From Flavihumibacter sp. ZG627 (GTDB lineage: Bacteria > Bacteroidota > Bacteroidia > Chitinophagales > Chitinophagaceae), in the NCBI RefSeq assembly GCF_000814325.1, contig NZ_JPHF01000007.1, forward strand, positions 124,001 through 188,000: a stretch of 64,000 nucleotides of DNA, written 5' to 3'. Both the position numbers and the translations under genes were made by a program. Shown here in pieces: positions 52,871 to 61,256 of the stretch (the first letter of the stretch is position 1; the number at the start of each line of letters is the position of its first letter). The notes below the pieces were generated by a model. That model ran no database searches, had not been told where the DNA came from, and saw only the letters and a list, made by a program, of their open reading frames with translations.

Positions 52871-53458
52871 ATGGCAGTAATTGACCCACAGACTTTTGAG
52901 CAGCTAAAACTGATTCCTGAAAAGGAATGGGAAATTATTTTTAAAAAACTGGTGCTTTATAGTGAATTACGGTTAACAAAGGTTGGGTTTATGCCAAGAA
53001 CTGAGAAGGATGTGAAAAATGGCGAAGATTTTGCGAATGATGCTATTGAAAAGTTATTTAGTGGTGATAGAGCCTGGGATTTTATACGCTTCCCTGATAT
53101 CTTAATTCATCTGAAGGGTGTGGCAAAAAGCCTGATTTGGAATCATATTAAATCGTCATCAAATGCAATTGTAAAAAAAGAGCTTACTTCCGTAATCATT
53201 GACAATTCAGAGGACATTGATTCTTATACAGATGTGGTAGACAAAGACGATCCTGAAGCAATTATGATTTCTGAGGGGAATTGGATAGAAATTGAAAAGC
53301 AGTTTGGAGATGATTCTGATGGTTTTATCATGTTTTGTGATTGGATTGACGATATTCCGGCAAGAGATATTGCGAGAGAATATAACGTAGATGTTAGTGT
53401 TGTTTATAATACAATTAAAAAAGGTAAAAGGATTATAACAAAAGTATTTACCAACTAA
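52871..53458 (+). CDS. Sigma-70-like (ECF-type) regulator
   Basis: The 195-residue protein looks like a small sigma factor. NGEDFANDAIEKLFSGD and IHLKGVAKSLIWNHI match the sigma-2-like helices. A Ser/Asp-rich linker follows (about 110-130), and then a sigma-4-like HTH ARDIAREYNVDVSVVYNTIKKGKRI (about 163-187). It begins the operon that runs to DUF7002. It may direct transcription of this operon or of the divergent Ubl operon. Confidence 0.75.
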   Translation: MAVIDPQTFEQLKLIPEKEWEIIFKKLVLYSELRLTKVGFMPRTEKDVKNGEDFANDAIEKLFSGDRAWDFIRFPDILIHLKGVAKSLIWNHIKSSSNAIVKKELTSVIIDNSEDIDSYTDVVDKDDPEAIMISEGNWIEIEKQFGDDSDGFIMFCDWIDDIPARDIAREYNVDVSVVYNTIKKGKRIITKVFTN

Positions 53459-53467
53459 AAAACTATC

Positions 53468-53872
53468 ATGCCGTCAAAAAAAATAAATATTGACCGCTTA
53501 ATCGATTCTTATCTTGAAACAGCCTCAAATAATCCTGATTCTTTGGATGATATATTAAAAGAACATGGATATGACCCTCAAAAGGTTGAAAAGAGAGGCC
53601 TTAATAATATTAAAAAACTGATGTTTCAGCAACAAGTTGCTATTAACAAGGATAAATTATTGGGGTTATATGCTAAGGCTTTGCTGATGGTGCAGGTAGC
53701 AACTGCGGACACTAAACAAGCAATTTTTGGTTTGCTTAAACAAAAATCCCCAAGCATTCAGTTTAGAAATCTTGAAAATTTGGATGTAGAAAATTTACGG
53801 CAGATTTTAACTGAAACAGAAATTCTTGATTTTATTGAAAAATTGGAAAAGGGTGAGATACATGATTTCTAA
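53468..53872 (+). CDS. Unrecognised 134-aa helical protein
   Basis: No family is recognised. The protein is mostly alpha-helical and acidic, with an N-terminal DRLIDSYLE, a middle NIKKLMFQQQVAINKDKLLGLYAKALLMV and a C-terminal FRNLENLDVENLRQILTETEILDFIEKLE. The shape resembles small regulatory or antitoxin partners of IrrE-type proteases. It overlaps the downstream IrrE-type gene by 11 bp and follows the sigma-like gene by 9 bp. It may be a cleavage target of that protease, in analogy to DdrO with IrrE or ImmR with ImmA. Confidence 0.7.
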   Translation: MPSKKINIDRLIDSYLETASNNPDSLDDILKEHGYDPQKVEKRGLNNIKKLMFQQQVAINKDKLLGLYAKALLMVQVATADTKQAIFGLLKQKSPSIQFRNLENLDVENLRQILTETEILDFIEKLEKGEIHDF

Positions 53873-54635
53873 GCCTGTTTTGAAAGCAAGAGAAGTATTA
53901 GATTATTGCGGCATAGAAGACCCTGCCACTATTTCTTTGCCGGATTTAATTATTTATCACAACGGAGTTGTAAATGAAATACCACTAAATAATTGTGATG
54001 GAAGAATGGTGATGAAAAATGGGAAGTCAATAGTTTCATTGAACTCTAATATTGAATTTCCACAAAAAAAACGCTTTGTTCTGGCTCATGAATTAGGTCA
54101 CATCCTACTCCATAGTAATAAAGAAGCAACATTCTCTGATGATTATTCAACTTTAGAAGCGTATAAGCATGGCTCACAAGAAAAAGAAGCAAACGACTTC
54201 GCAACTGAGTTATTAATGCCTGAAGTACTTTTTAAAAATGCCTGTTTTAAACAAAAATTTTCCCCTGATTTAATTAGACTTTTGGCAGATAAATTCAATA
54301 CAAGCATTACTTCTACTATTTATAGATTTATTGATTTTGGTAACCACCCAATTTGTATTTTTTTTAGTAAAGATGGTAAAGTTGAATATCATAGAAAGTC
54401 GGCTCAGGCCTATTACAAAATACCTGATAGAAATAAACTCAATGTTCCAACTGATTCAGTTGCGAATGAATACTATTCCCAAAATAGAATTTATAAAAAG
54501 GAGGATTCTGCTCAACAGATTTACAAATCAACATGGTTTGAATTAGGCGATTATGAGGCTGATAGACCTATGTTTGAATTTTGCGTTATAACTCCCAGAT
54601 ACAATACAGTTTTAAGTGTCATTTGGGAGAAATAA
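53862..54635 (+). CDS. ImmA/IrrE-family metallopeptidase
   Basis: The protein (~257 residues) starts at ATG 53862, preceded by AAGGGTGAG; the longer frame starting at 53826 lies inside the upstream gene. The zinc motif is RFVLAHELGHILLH (H76, E77, H80) and the third ligand helix is KEANDFATELLMP. ImmA/IrrE enzymes cleave a repressor when they sense stress or foreign DNA. The 134-residue partner upstream or the sigma-like factor are the natural substrate candidates. Confidence 0.88.
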   Translation: MISKPVLKAREVLDYCGIEDPATISLPDLIIYHNGVVNEIPLNNCDGRMVMKNGKSIVSLNSNIEFPQKKRFVLAHELGHILLHSNKEATFSDDYSTLEAYKHGSQEKEANDFATELLMPEVLFKNACFKQKFSPDLIRLLADKFNTSITSTIYRFIDFGNHPICIFFSKDGKVEYHRKSAQAYYKIPDRNKLNVPTDSVANEYYSQNRIYKKEDSAQQIYKSTWFELGDYEADRPMFEFCVITPRYNTVLSVIWEK

Positions 54636-54686
54636 ATTCATAGAACAAATACTTTTTAGTCTTATTTTTACGAAAAAATTTAGTAA

Positions 54687-56075
54687 ATGCCTAAGTGGAA
54701 TCATAAATCAGTTATTAGGCTAATGGAAGAGTCTGGCAATGATGACCCTGTTAATGAAATAAGAACAAGAGCCAGAAATCTTGTTTTAAAAGCTTTTGAA
54801 CTTGGATGGGAAGGACCGCCATATAGCCCTATAGAATTGGCCAAATTTCTTAATATAGATGTTATACCTAATGATTCGGTCACCGATGCAAGGATTGTTC
54901 CATTGAATAAAAAGCATCTGCAAATTCAATATAATCCTTTTCAGAAACCAACTAGAATTAATTTTTCAGTAGCACATGAAATTGCACATACTTTATTTTC
55001 GGATTGCGAAGATGATATAAGAAATAGAGAAGATGAGCCCCAAATAAACAGGCAGCTGGAGCAATTATGCAATACGGCTGCTGCGGAAATTCAATTACCT
55101 TATGCCGTATTTTCTAATGATGCAAACACAGCCAGACCTTCTATTGAGGGTTTAATTGAATTAGCAACTAAGTATAAAGCCTCTTTGGAATCTGTTTTTA
55201 TCAGATATACAGAGGTCATTGATAAACCCTGTGCCATCTTAATTGGGATTTTTCAGACTGATTCGAAGATTGTGATAGACTATTATAAGGCATCAAAACA
55301 TTTTAATCTTCAGGTACCTGACAGTTTCGAAGTGCCTTCCAATTCAAAAGCCTATGAATGTACTTCACCTGGCTGGACTTCCAGAGAATCAGAAAGTTGG
55401 GGTATTTTCAAAAATGAGGAGTATAATATTTTTTCTATAGGGATCTCTCCATACAGGAGAGATAATAAACCGAGGGTGGGAATTTTAATCCTGCCAATGC
55501 ATGAGCAACAGAAATCAATTTCTGAGGATAGAATAGTTCTTGAATACGGGGATGCGACTAAGCCAAGAGGGAATGGTATAAAAATAATAGCTCAGGTTGT
55601 TAACACAAGTGGAGGCTTGGGAATTGGGTTTGGCAAAGCACTTGCAAAAAACTATCCAGTTGTGAAAAAAGAAATGGAAAAATGGCATAGCAATAAGGGT
55701 GATTATATTCTTGGAAATACAAACCTTATTCAGGTAAATGACACTACTTACGTATTTCAAATGCTTGCACAAAAAGGTTTATATCCAAAAGGAAATGAAA
55801 TTCCTTTAAAATATAATGAGTTAAGAAATTGTTTAATTCAGCTTGCTGAAGCTGCACATGAGTTAAAAGCCAGTGTGCATATGCCCCAGATTGGAGCAGG
55901 TCAGGCTAAAGGGGATTGGAATATAATTTTAGGAATGATACATGACGAATTAATAAGTAAAGAAATTAAAGTGAATATATACCTTTTACCAGGCAAGGCG
56001 TATAATCCAAAAGTCCGTTCAAACCTTACAATATTTAAAGAAGATTCTACATGGGAGACAGGAAAATTATTTTAG
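54687..56075 (+). CDS. ImmA/IrrE-type metallopeptidase fused to a macro domain
   Basis: This 462-residue fusion has a second IrrE-type domain (about 1-190, zinc motif INFSVAHEIAHTLFS with H97, E98, H101; later LCNTAAAEIQLP) and a C-terminal macro domain (about 293-445). The macro part reads IIAQVVNTSGGLGIGFGKALAKNYP and PQIGAGQAKGDW, the pattern of ADP-ribose-binding macro domains of the DarG/TARG1/ALC1 type. These remove ADP-ribose from DNA or proteins. Next to a DUF7002 gene, it is a candidate antitoxin or sensor. It overlaps the following gene by 25 bp. Confidence 0.85.
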   Translation: MPKWNHKSVIRLMEESGNDDPVNEIRTRARNLVLKAFELGWEGPPYSPIELAKFLNIDVIPNDSVTDARIVPLNKKHLQIQYNPFQKPTRINFSVAHEIAHTLFSDCEDDIRNREDEPQINRQLEQLCNTAAAEIQLPYAVFSNDANTARPSIEGLIELATKYKASLESVFIRYTEVIDKPCAILIGIFQTDSKIVIDYYKASKHFNLQVPDSFEVPSNSKAYECTSPGWTSRESESWGIFKNEEYNIFSIGISPYRRDNKPRVGILILPMHEQQKSISEDRIVLEYGDATKPRGNGIKIIAQVVNTSGGLGIGFGKALAKNYPVVKKEMEKWHSNKGDYILGNTNLIQVNDTTYVFQMLAQKGLYPKGNEIPLKYNELRNCLIQLAEAAHELKASVHMPQIGAGQAKGDWNIILGMIHDELISKEIKVNIYLLPGKAYNPKVRSNLTIFKEDSTWETGKLF

Positions 56076-57691
56076 TTCTTAGTGGTGAAATATGCACTGG
56101 TAAGACTACGTTAGCTGATAAACTTGTAGAAACCTTTGAGTTTAAACATTGCAGAACTAAAGAAGGGTTAAATCTTTTTGCTGAAAAGAAGCTGAAAGGC
56201 AAAATATCTGACAGGGATTTTCTTCAAAAATTTGGAGAAGAGTTAGATGTCAAGCAAAAGGGCAAGTGGGTTTTAGAATATTTTCAGTTTTGTTTTTCAA
56301 AATCTTTTGATGAAAATAGATTTTACTTAATTGACTCTGTAAGAATTTTTGATCAAATTAAGCACCTGAGAGAAGCGTACAGTTATTTTGTATTTCATAT
56401 ACATTTAGAAGCTTCATCAAAGAGCCTTGAGGACAGATTTTATAACAGAGGAGAGATAAAAAGCCTTGATAGTAAAATTCAGAAGAAAAAATACAAAGGA
56501 TATAAATCTGATCCCACAGAGCAACAAGTGAACTCATTAAAAGATGAGGCGGATTTAGTAATTGATACTGACAGGTGTAATGTAGATGATGTTTTTGTAA
56601 GAGTGGCAAGTTTTTTTAAGCTATTACCGTCAACTACAAATGAATTGGTTGATGTCATTGTAGGCGGACAGTTTGGATCAGAGGGTAAAGGTCAAATTGC
56701 CGCACACATTTCACCAGAATATGATTGCCTAGTTAGGGTTGGAGGGCCCAATGCCGGGCATACCGTTTTTGAGAAACCCACAAATCATGTTTTTCATTTA
56801 TTGCCGTCAGGCACTCATAGAAGCCCCAATGCAAAATTAATATTGGGGCCAGGAGCCGTATTAAATCTTGAAAAAATATTAAAAGAAATAAGAGAATTTG
56901 ATGTTGAAGCCGACAGACTTGTGATAGATGAAAATGCAATTATTATTTCCGAATCTGATATAGCCGAAGAACAAAAAATAAAAGACAAAATTAGCTCAAC
57001 TGGACAAGGAGTTGGCTATGCTACAGCAAATAATATATTAGCCCGACTAAAAGGTGACGATAGGCACAAAGCGAAAAACTTTTTAAAAGAATTAAGACCT
57101 TTTTTAGGAAATACGGATGAACAACTTGAAAAAATGTATCGGGATGGTAAAAAAGTTTTACTTGAGGGGACTCAAGGTACGGGATTAAGCCTTCACCACG
57201 GGCTTTACCCCCATATAACTTCAAGGGATACTTCAGTGTCAGGATGTTTGTCAGAAGCAGGTATATCTCCAAAAAGAGTAAGGAAAATTATTATGGTGAC
57301 CAGAACTTACCCAATAAGAGTAGGTGGCGAGTCTGGCCCATTTTTGAGCAAAGAAATTGATATGAAAACTGTAGCAGAGCGTTCAGGTAAAAACGCAGAA
57401 GATCTAATTAAGAAAGAAATTACTACTACAACTAAGAAGAACCGTAGAATTGCCGAATTTAGCTGGTCTTTGTTTAGAAAAGCATGTGAGCTTAATTCAC
57501 CCACCGATATTGCACTCACATTTACAGATTATTTATCCGTAAAAAACGAAAATGCAAGGAGGTACGAAAAACTCACTCCTGAAACTCGGCAGTTTATTGA
57601 AGAAATTGAACGATGCTCAGGTGTAAAAGTATCATTGATAGGCACAACATTTGATTATCGGGCAGTAATTGATAGAAGAAACTGGAAATGA
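56051..57691 (+). CDS. P-loop kinase domain fused to adenylosuccinate synthetase-like (PurA/PurZ) domain
   Basis: The 546-residue protein has an N-terminal P-loop nucleotide-kinase-like domain (about 1-195) with Walker A G12-EICTGKTT. A lid-like Lys-rich helix and a VIDTDRC end strand resembling dNMP or shikimate-type kinases complete it. The C-terminal ~345 residues are PurA-like: VIVGGQFGSEGKGQ, RVGGPNAGHTVF, LLEGTQGTGLSLHHGLYPHITS and TYPIRVGGESGPF. The residue matching the catalytic Asp of PurA (GDEGKG) is S210, as reported for PurZ enzymes of Z-genome phages. So it may act on dGMP or another purine nucleotide, rather than IMP. No purB-like gene is nearby. It overlaps the macro gene by 25 bp. 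Confidence 0.82.
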   Translation: MGDRKIILVLSGEICTGKTTLADKLVETFEFKHCRTKEGLNLFAEKKLKGKISDRDFLQKFGEELDVKQKGKWVLEYFQFCFSKSFDENRFYLIDSVRIFDQIKHLREAYSYFVFHIHLEASSKSLEDRFYNRGEIKSLDSKIQKKKYKGYKSDPTEQQVNSLKDEADLVIDTDRCNVDDVFVRVASFFKLLPSTTNELVDVIVGGQFGSEGKGQIAAHISPEYDCLVRVGGPNAGHTVFEKPTNHVFHLLPSGTHRSPNAKLILGPGAVLNLEKILKEIREFDVEADRLVIDENAIIISESDIAEEQKIKDKISSTGQGVGYATANNILARLKGDDRHKAKNFLKELRPFLGNTDEQLEKMYRDGKKVLLEGTQGTGLSLHHGLYPHITSRDTSVSGCLSEAGISPKRVRKIIMVTRTYPIRVGGESGPFLSKEIDMKTVAERSGKNAEDLIKKEITTTTKKNRRIAEFSWSLFRKACELNSPTDIALTFTDYLSVKNENARRYEKLTPETRQFIEEIERCSGVKVSLIGTTFDYRAVIDRRNWK

Positions 57692-58326
57692 AATTTATGG
57701 ATATACAAAAATTTATCGAAGGCAGACCTTATTTATATCATTTGACAAGTAAGGAAAATGCAAAAAAAATTGTAGCTCAAAAGAAGCTTTATAGTACGAA
57801 TAGGCTAATAGACTTATCAGATAATCCTGATTATCTGAAGCTAAAACGAGAACGAAGAATTGGACACAAGGAAATTCTAATCAAAACCGAATCTTACTTT
57901 CTGAGAGACCAAAGACCTATTTCTGAATTAGCATTATCCAAATGCTTAACGCACAAATGGGGAGTTGCAGATTTTTTGGAGCATCTGAATGAGAGGGTTT
58001 TTATGTGGCCTACTCTCGATAGGCTTTGGAGACACTATGATAGATACGCAGGTGAGAATCCTGTGATATTTCGTTTTTCATCGAAGGAAATAATTGGGCT
58101 AAACAATCATGCGAAATTTTGCCGTTTAAATTCGGGCGCAACAAGAGCAAATTCTTATTTAGGTGGAAAAGCACCAGAGCGTGGGCCTGATACTTTTTTG
58201 TCTGCTAAGCATTACGATTTACCAATTGGCAGTATTGCAGAAGTAACATTTGAGAAGGAATGTAATATAGATTGCAATTTTCATACTTCTTCGAGCCCTG
58301 AAGGGGTATTTAAATTAATTACGTGA
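57688..58326 (+). CDS. DUF7002 / DarT-like ADP-ribosyltransferase-fold protein
   Basis: The 212-residue protein starts with RPYLYHLTSKENAKKIVAQKKLYS (Y17-H18-L19-T20), the opening of DUF7002 and of DarT/DUF4433-type proteins. ISELALSKCLTHKWGVADFLEHLNERVFMWPTLDRLWRHY and FLSAKHYDLPIGSIAEVTFE follow. ART-fold toxins modify DNA or proteins with ADP-ribose. The overlap with the PurA-like gene (ATGA) and the presence of a macro domain in the same operon fit a toxin/antitoxin pair, but the catalytic triad is not assigned. It is the last gene of the operon. Confidence 0.65.
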   Translation: MKFMDIQKFIEGRPYLYHLTSKENAKKIVAQKKLYSTNRLIDLSDNPDYLKLKRERRIGHKEILIKTESYFLRDQRPISELALSKCLTHKWGVADFLEHLNERVFMWPTLDRLWRHYDRYAGENPVIFRFSSKEIIGLNNHAKFCRLNSGATRANSYLGGKAPERGPDTFLSAKHYDLPIGSIAEVTFEKECNIDCNFHTSSSPEGVFKLIT

Positions 58327-58377
58327 TTAGATATGCAACGAAGATGCCCATGAAGTAATGAAGTCGGTATTAAAATC

Positions 58378-59478
58378 TTATTTTAACAATTTCCCCAACT
58401 TGTCAGTATCAGGTAATATCCCTTTCATTTGTACTGGAGTTTGTTTAGATGTTTTATATGTAGCAACACCCATAGCCTTATCAAAACTCTTAATGGCAAA
58501 TTCAACCACAGTGTTGTTCTTTTCTTTACAAAGCACAATACCAATGCTGCTGTTTTCCTGCTGTAGTTTTATTTTTTCATCCAGTACATTCAGATAAAAA
58601 TTAAGCTGCCCGGCATCAGCAGGTTTAAATTTCCCTTTTTTCAATTCAAAAGCTACCAGGCATTGCAGGTAACGGTTAAAAAATAGCAGGTCAATAAAAA
58701 ACTCATCGCCGTCCACTTCCAGCCGATATTGGTTGCCAATAAAGCAAAACCCTTTGCCCATCTGTAAAATAAAATTGCGGATGTTTAAAACTACCTGCTG
58801 TTCAATGTGTCGTTCATCGTCAAGTTCATCACCTGCAATAAAATCCAGCAGGTATTCATCTTTAAACATCTTTATAGCAGATGGCTTTAGATTTTCAGCC
58901 AAAGTGCCATCAAAATTATTAGGCAATTTGCCTTCCTTACCAAAAAGGTCATTCTCAATATGATGTTCCAAAACCGTAACAGACCATAAATTGGAAGCCG
59001 TTGACTGAATATAGAATACTCTGGCATCCCAAGTCTTGATTTTGGTAATAATGGTAAAATGATGGGTAAAACTGACACTTGTGAAAGATTCATAAAAGGC
59101 ATTATTTTTAATTTGGTTCGTTTGTGCCGAACTAATTGAAAAATCCTCTGTGGGATCAGGTTGCTGTAATTGGTTCGTTGTCGCCGAACCAATTACAATA
59201 TAAGGGGCATAAGCCTCCGCAAATAGCCTTATTTTCTTCAAGTTTCCCGACGAAAAGCCCTTCAAACCCGGCAGTTCTTTTTGCAGGTCAGCAGAAATTT
59301 GTTCGAGTACCTTGGCACCCCATTTCTGGGCCTTTATTTTCTCTGAAATCATTTGCCCCGTCTTAAAATAAAGTGCCAGTTGCTCACGGTTTGCGAGCCT
59401 GGCTGCCACATAGCGGCTTTGTACAATCTGCTTCTTTATTAATTGGATGAACTCTTTATAGCTTTTATCTATTTTCAT
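58378..59478 (-). CDS. DUF1016/YhcG PD-(D/E)xK nuclease-fold protein
   Basis: The start at ATG 59478 (MKIDKSYKEF) is favoured over a longer frame that would overlap the integrase. The ~366-residue protein has an N-terminal DUF1016 helical domain (QSRYVAARLANREQLALYFKTGQMIS) and a C-terminal restriction-like core. The latter has GDEFFIDLLFFNRYLQCLVAFELKKGKFKPAD carrying D and ExK. YhcG proteins are common neighbours of integrases and defence genes; the function is unknown. It lies 32 bp downstream of the integrase on the same strand. Confidence 0.88.
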   Translation of the reverse strand: MKIDKSYKEFIQLIKKQIVQSRYVAARLANREQLALYFKTGQMISEKIKAQKWGAKVLEQISADLQKELPGLKGFSSGNLKKIRLFAEAYAPYIVIGSATTNQLQQPDPTEDFSISSAQTNQIKNNAFYESFTSVSFTHHFTIITKIKTWDARVFYIQSTASNLWSVTVLEHHIENDLFGKEGKLPNNFDGTLAENLKPSAIKMFKDEYLLDFIAGDELDDERHIEQQVVLNIRNFILQMGKGFCFIGNQYRLEVDGDEFFIDLLFFNRYLQCLVAFELKKGKFKPADAGQLNFYLNVLDEKIKLQQENSSIGIVLCKEKNNTVVEFAIKSFDKAMGVATYKTSKQTPVQMKGILPDTDKLGKLLK

Positions 59479-59509
59479 GATTCTGAATTTTAACGGTATA
59501 GTCTTGTTT

Positions 59510-60802
59510 TTATAAACCCGGTCTGCCATCCCACAACTTTTTGATCATATGTGCCTTCTGCACCTGGTCAGCTTTTATATACCGACGAAATGCTTTTTCT
59601 GTTTTATGTCCGCTAATAGCCATGATTAAATTTGTGGGCGTTCCATCTAAATATTCATTTGTGCAAAAACTGCGACGACAGGTATGTGAAGTAACCCATG
59701 CATACTTGGGCTTGATTTCTTCAGTGATCTTGTTTCCCCGTTTGTGAGTTATCTTAATTTGCTCATCGATGCCCGCCAACCTTGCTACTTCTTTGATATG
59801 ATAATTTAGGTTGACATTACTTACCTGTGGCATTCGCATGTTGTACTTATCAATCAGAATTTTCTTTGCATCTTTCTTTAATGGCACAACAACCGTTGAG
59901 TGTGTTTTGGTTTGATTAACGTATAACATACCATCCCTCACTTCTTCAGGTTTAATATCTGAATAATCACTAAACCGAAAACCGGTAAGGCAACCTAATA
60001 CAAATAAGTCACGGTATTTTTCTAACTGAGGCTGCTTGGATAAATCAAGATGGTATATGGCGGAAAGTTCTTTCCAACTTAGATATATTGCATCTACTTC
60101 TTCTTCCATTACTTTAAATGCACCTAAATCCATAAATGGGATAACCTTCTTCCGCATCCGGTCTCTCAGAAATGATTTCAAGTGTTTGATGGTTTTGCCG
60201 ACACTGTTTGCTTTTAATCCTTTAATTAATTCCTTTCTCCGCACCTGCGGCATTTCATAAGTGAGATAGGATACAAAATCTTCGTAAAACTGGGCATCAA
60301 AAGAATCAAAAGTGATAGGTTCCTTTCTGTATTCTTCAAACAATCTCAGATGAGCCTTCATGGCATTAATGACGTTGATGGTACATCTCTTTACTGAACC
60401 TTCTTTGTTTTTTGAATAATCATCAATATTGCAGAAGACATCCAATGATTTTTTTTCATCGCTCATTTGTTCAAGACCCCACTTGTCGTTCCGGTTGAAA
60501 TTTTCTTTAAGGAATTTCATGGGGCAGATATTTCTCCGCTTCAATGCATAGCTAACCATGTCTTCAGCTTTACGAAGTTTTTGAGTGAGGGTAGTTTCGA
60601 GTATTTGCACATCTCCGAATTCAGACGGTAAATCTTTGGATATTCTTCCTGTTTTTTTGTTCCAGTATTGAAAAGGGATACTGATGCCAGTGCTTAATAC
60701 CACACGCTTGTCAGCAGAATGGCAGTATTGCAACGAGACAGGTGTAACACCATTTTTGTTTACTTTACCCTTTCGGGCAATCAGCTTAATTGGATAACGC
60801 AT
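59510..60802 (-). CDS. Tyrosine recombinase / integrase (phage_int_SAM_5-like)
   Basis: The 430-residue recombinase has an N-terminal SAM-like core-binding domain and the C-terminal catalytic set. R276 lies in CLTGFRFSDYSD, the Lys-bearing beta-hairpin is YVNQTKTHSTVV, H373-TC-R376 lies in SHTCRRSFC, then a GHKTEKAFRRYIK segment with the nucleophile Y408. Such integrases insert Bacteroidota elements at specific sites, often near tRNA genes. It is the rightmost gene of the island, so the attachment site should lie just to its right. Confidence 0.95.
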   Translation of the reverse strand: MRYPIKLIARKGKVNKNGVTPVSLQYCHSADKRVVLSTGISIPFQYWNKKTGRISKDLPSEFGDVQILETTLTQKLRKAEDMVSYALKRRNICPMKFLKENFNRNDKWGLEQMSDEKKSLDVFCNIDDYSKNKEGSVKRCTINVINAMKAHLRLFEEYRKEPITFDSFDAQFYEDFVSYLTYEMPQVRRKELIKGLKANSVGKTIKHLKSFLRDRMRKKVIPFMDLGAFKVMEEEVDAIYLSWKELSAIYHLDLSKQPQLEKYRDLFVLGCLTGFRFSDYSDIKPEEVRDGMLYVNQTKTHSTVVVPLKKDAKKILIDKYNMRMPQVSNVNLNYHIKEVARLAGIDEQIKITHKRGNKITEEIKPKYAWVTSHTCRRSFCTNEYLDGTPTNLIMAISGHKTEKAFRRYIKADQVQKAHMIKKLWDGRPGL

Positions 60803-60940
60803 AGCTTGGTCTATTTTTAGGTCTATAAAAGTGTTACCAAGCTTAGTAAAGTTAGAATTGAAGTAAATGCTGAGATGTTTATAAATGTTTAAGAACCAGC
60901 ATTCAGTGTTAAGATAGATAAAGGAAAGTAAAGTTAATTT

Positions 60941-60980
60941 TTGCGGAACAAAACGGTCTTGAGCACCGTCCGGTCCGCAA
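60941..60980. other. Two-part stem-loop upstream of integrase
   Basis: TTGCGGA (60941) pairs with TCCGCAA (60974) and inside it ACGGT (60953) pairs with ACCGT (60965). The arrangement could be an integrase binding site or the leader of the integrase message. The 454-bp gap between integrase and sulfatase holds this hairpin, a terminator-like hairpin and the 55-bp repeats. Confidence 0.4.
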
Positions 60981-61001
60981 GAGTTGATCCGAAAAAAGTA
61001 T

Positions 61002-61030
61002 AGCCTGGAGATGAGTCTTCAGGCTTTTTT
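61002..61030 (+). terminator. Terminator-like hairpin
   Basis: AGCCTG pairs with CAGGCT around a 12-base loop and is followed directly by TTTTTT, read on the plus strand. No plus-strand gene ends nearby, so it may close a short RNA made from the stem-loop upstream or be the end of a host gene remnant. Confidence 0.5.
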
Positions 61031-61102
61031 GTTTCTGCGCTTTACACGAACTGCTTTTTTACAAAGTGAAAGTTCACGCTTCCGTAGTACTATTTGGGGA
61101 GT

Positions 61103-61230
61103 GCAGGAAATTCTTACAAATCGACAGTTGACGTTGGAATACTTCCTTTTCGGTGCTGCAGGAAATTCTTACAAATCGACAGTTGACGTTGGAATACTTC
61201 CTTTTCGGTGCTGCATAAAATTCTTACAAA
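61103..61230. repeat. 55-bp tandem direct repeats, 2.3 copies
   Basis: A unit starting GCAGGAAATTCTTACAAATC is repeated at 61103 and 61158 with complete identity over 55 bp. A third partial copy at 61213 (GCATAAAATTCTTACAAATCG) diverges after ~20 bp. The position between integrase and host-type sulfatase gene suggests a role in site-specific recombination or a recent slippage event. Confidence 0.8.
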
Positions 61231-61256
61231 TCGCAAATTGGAAATGCATTACTATT

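Noticed and set aside
56051-57691. Complete phage-like Z-genome (2-aminoadenine) pathway
   Set aside because: No DNA polymerase of the DpoZ type, DatZ or MazZ homologue is present in the window; only the PurZ-like substitution supports it.
60941-61030. tRNA or tmRNA end as the integration target
   Set aside because: The hairpins do not fold into a cloverleaf, and no T-loop consensus GGTTCGAATCC or CCA end was found.
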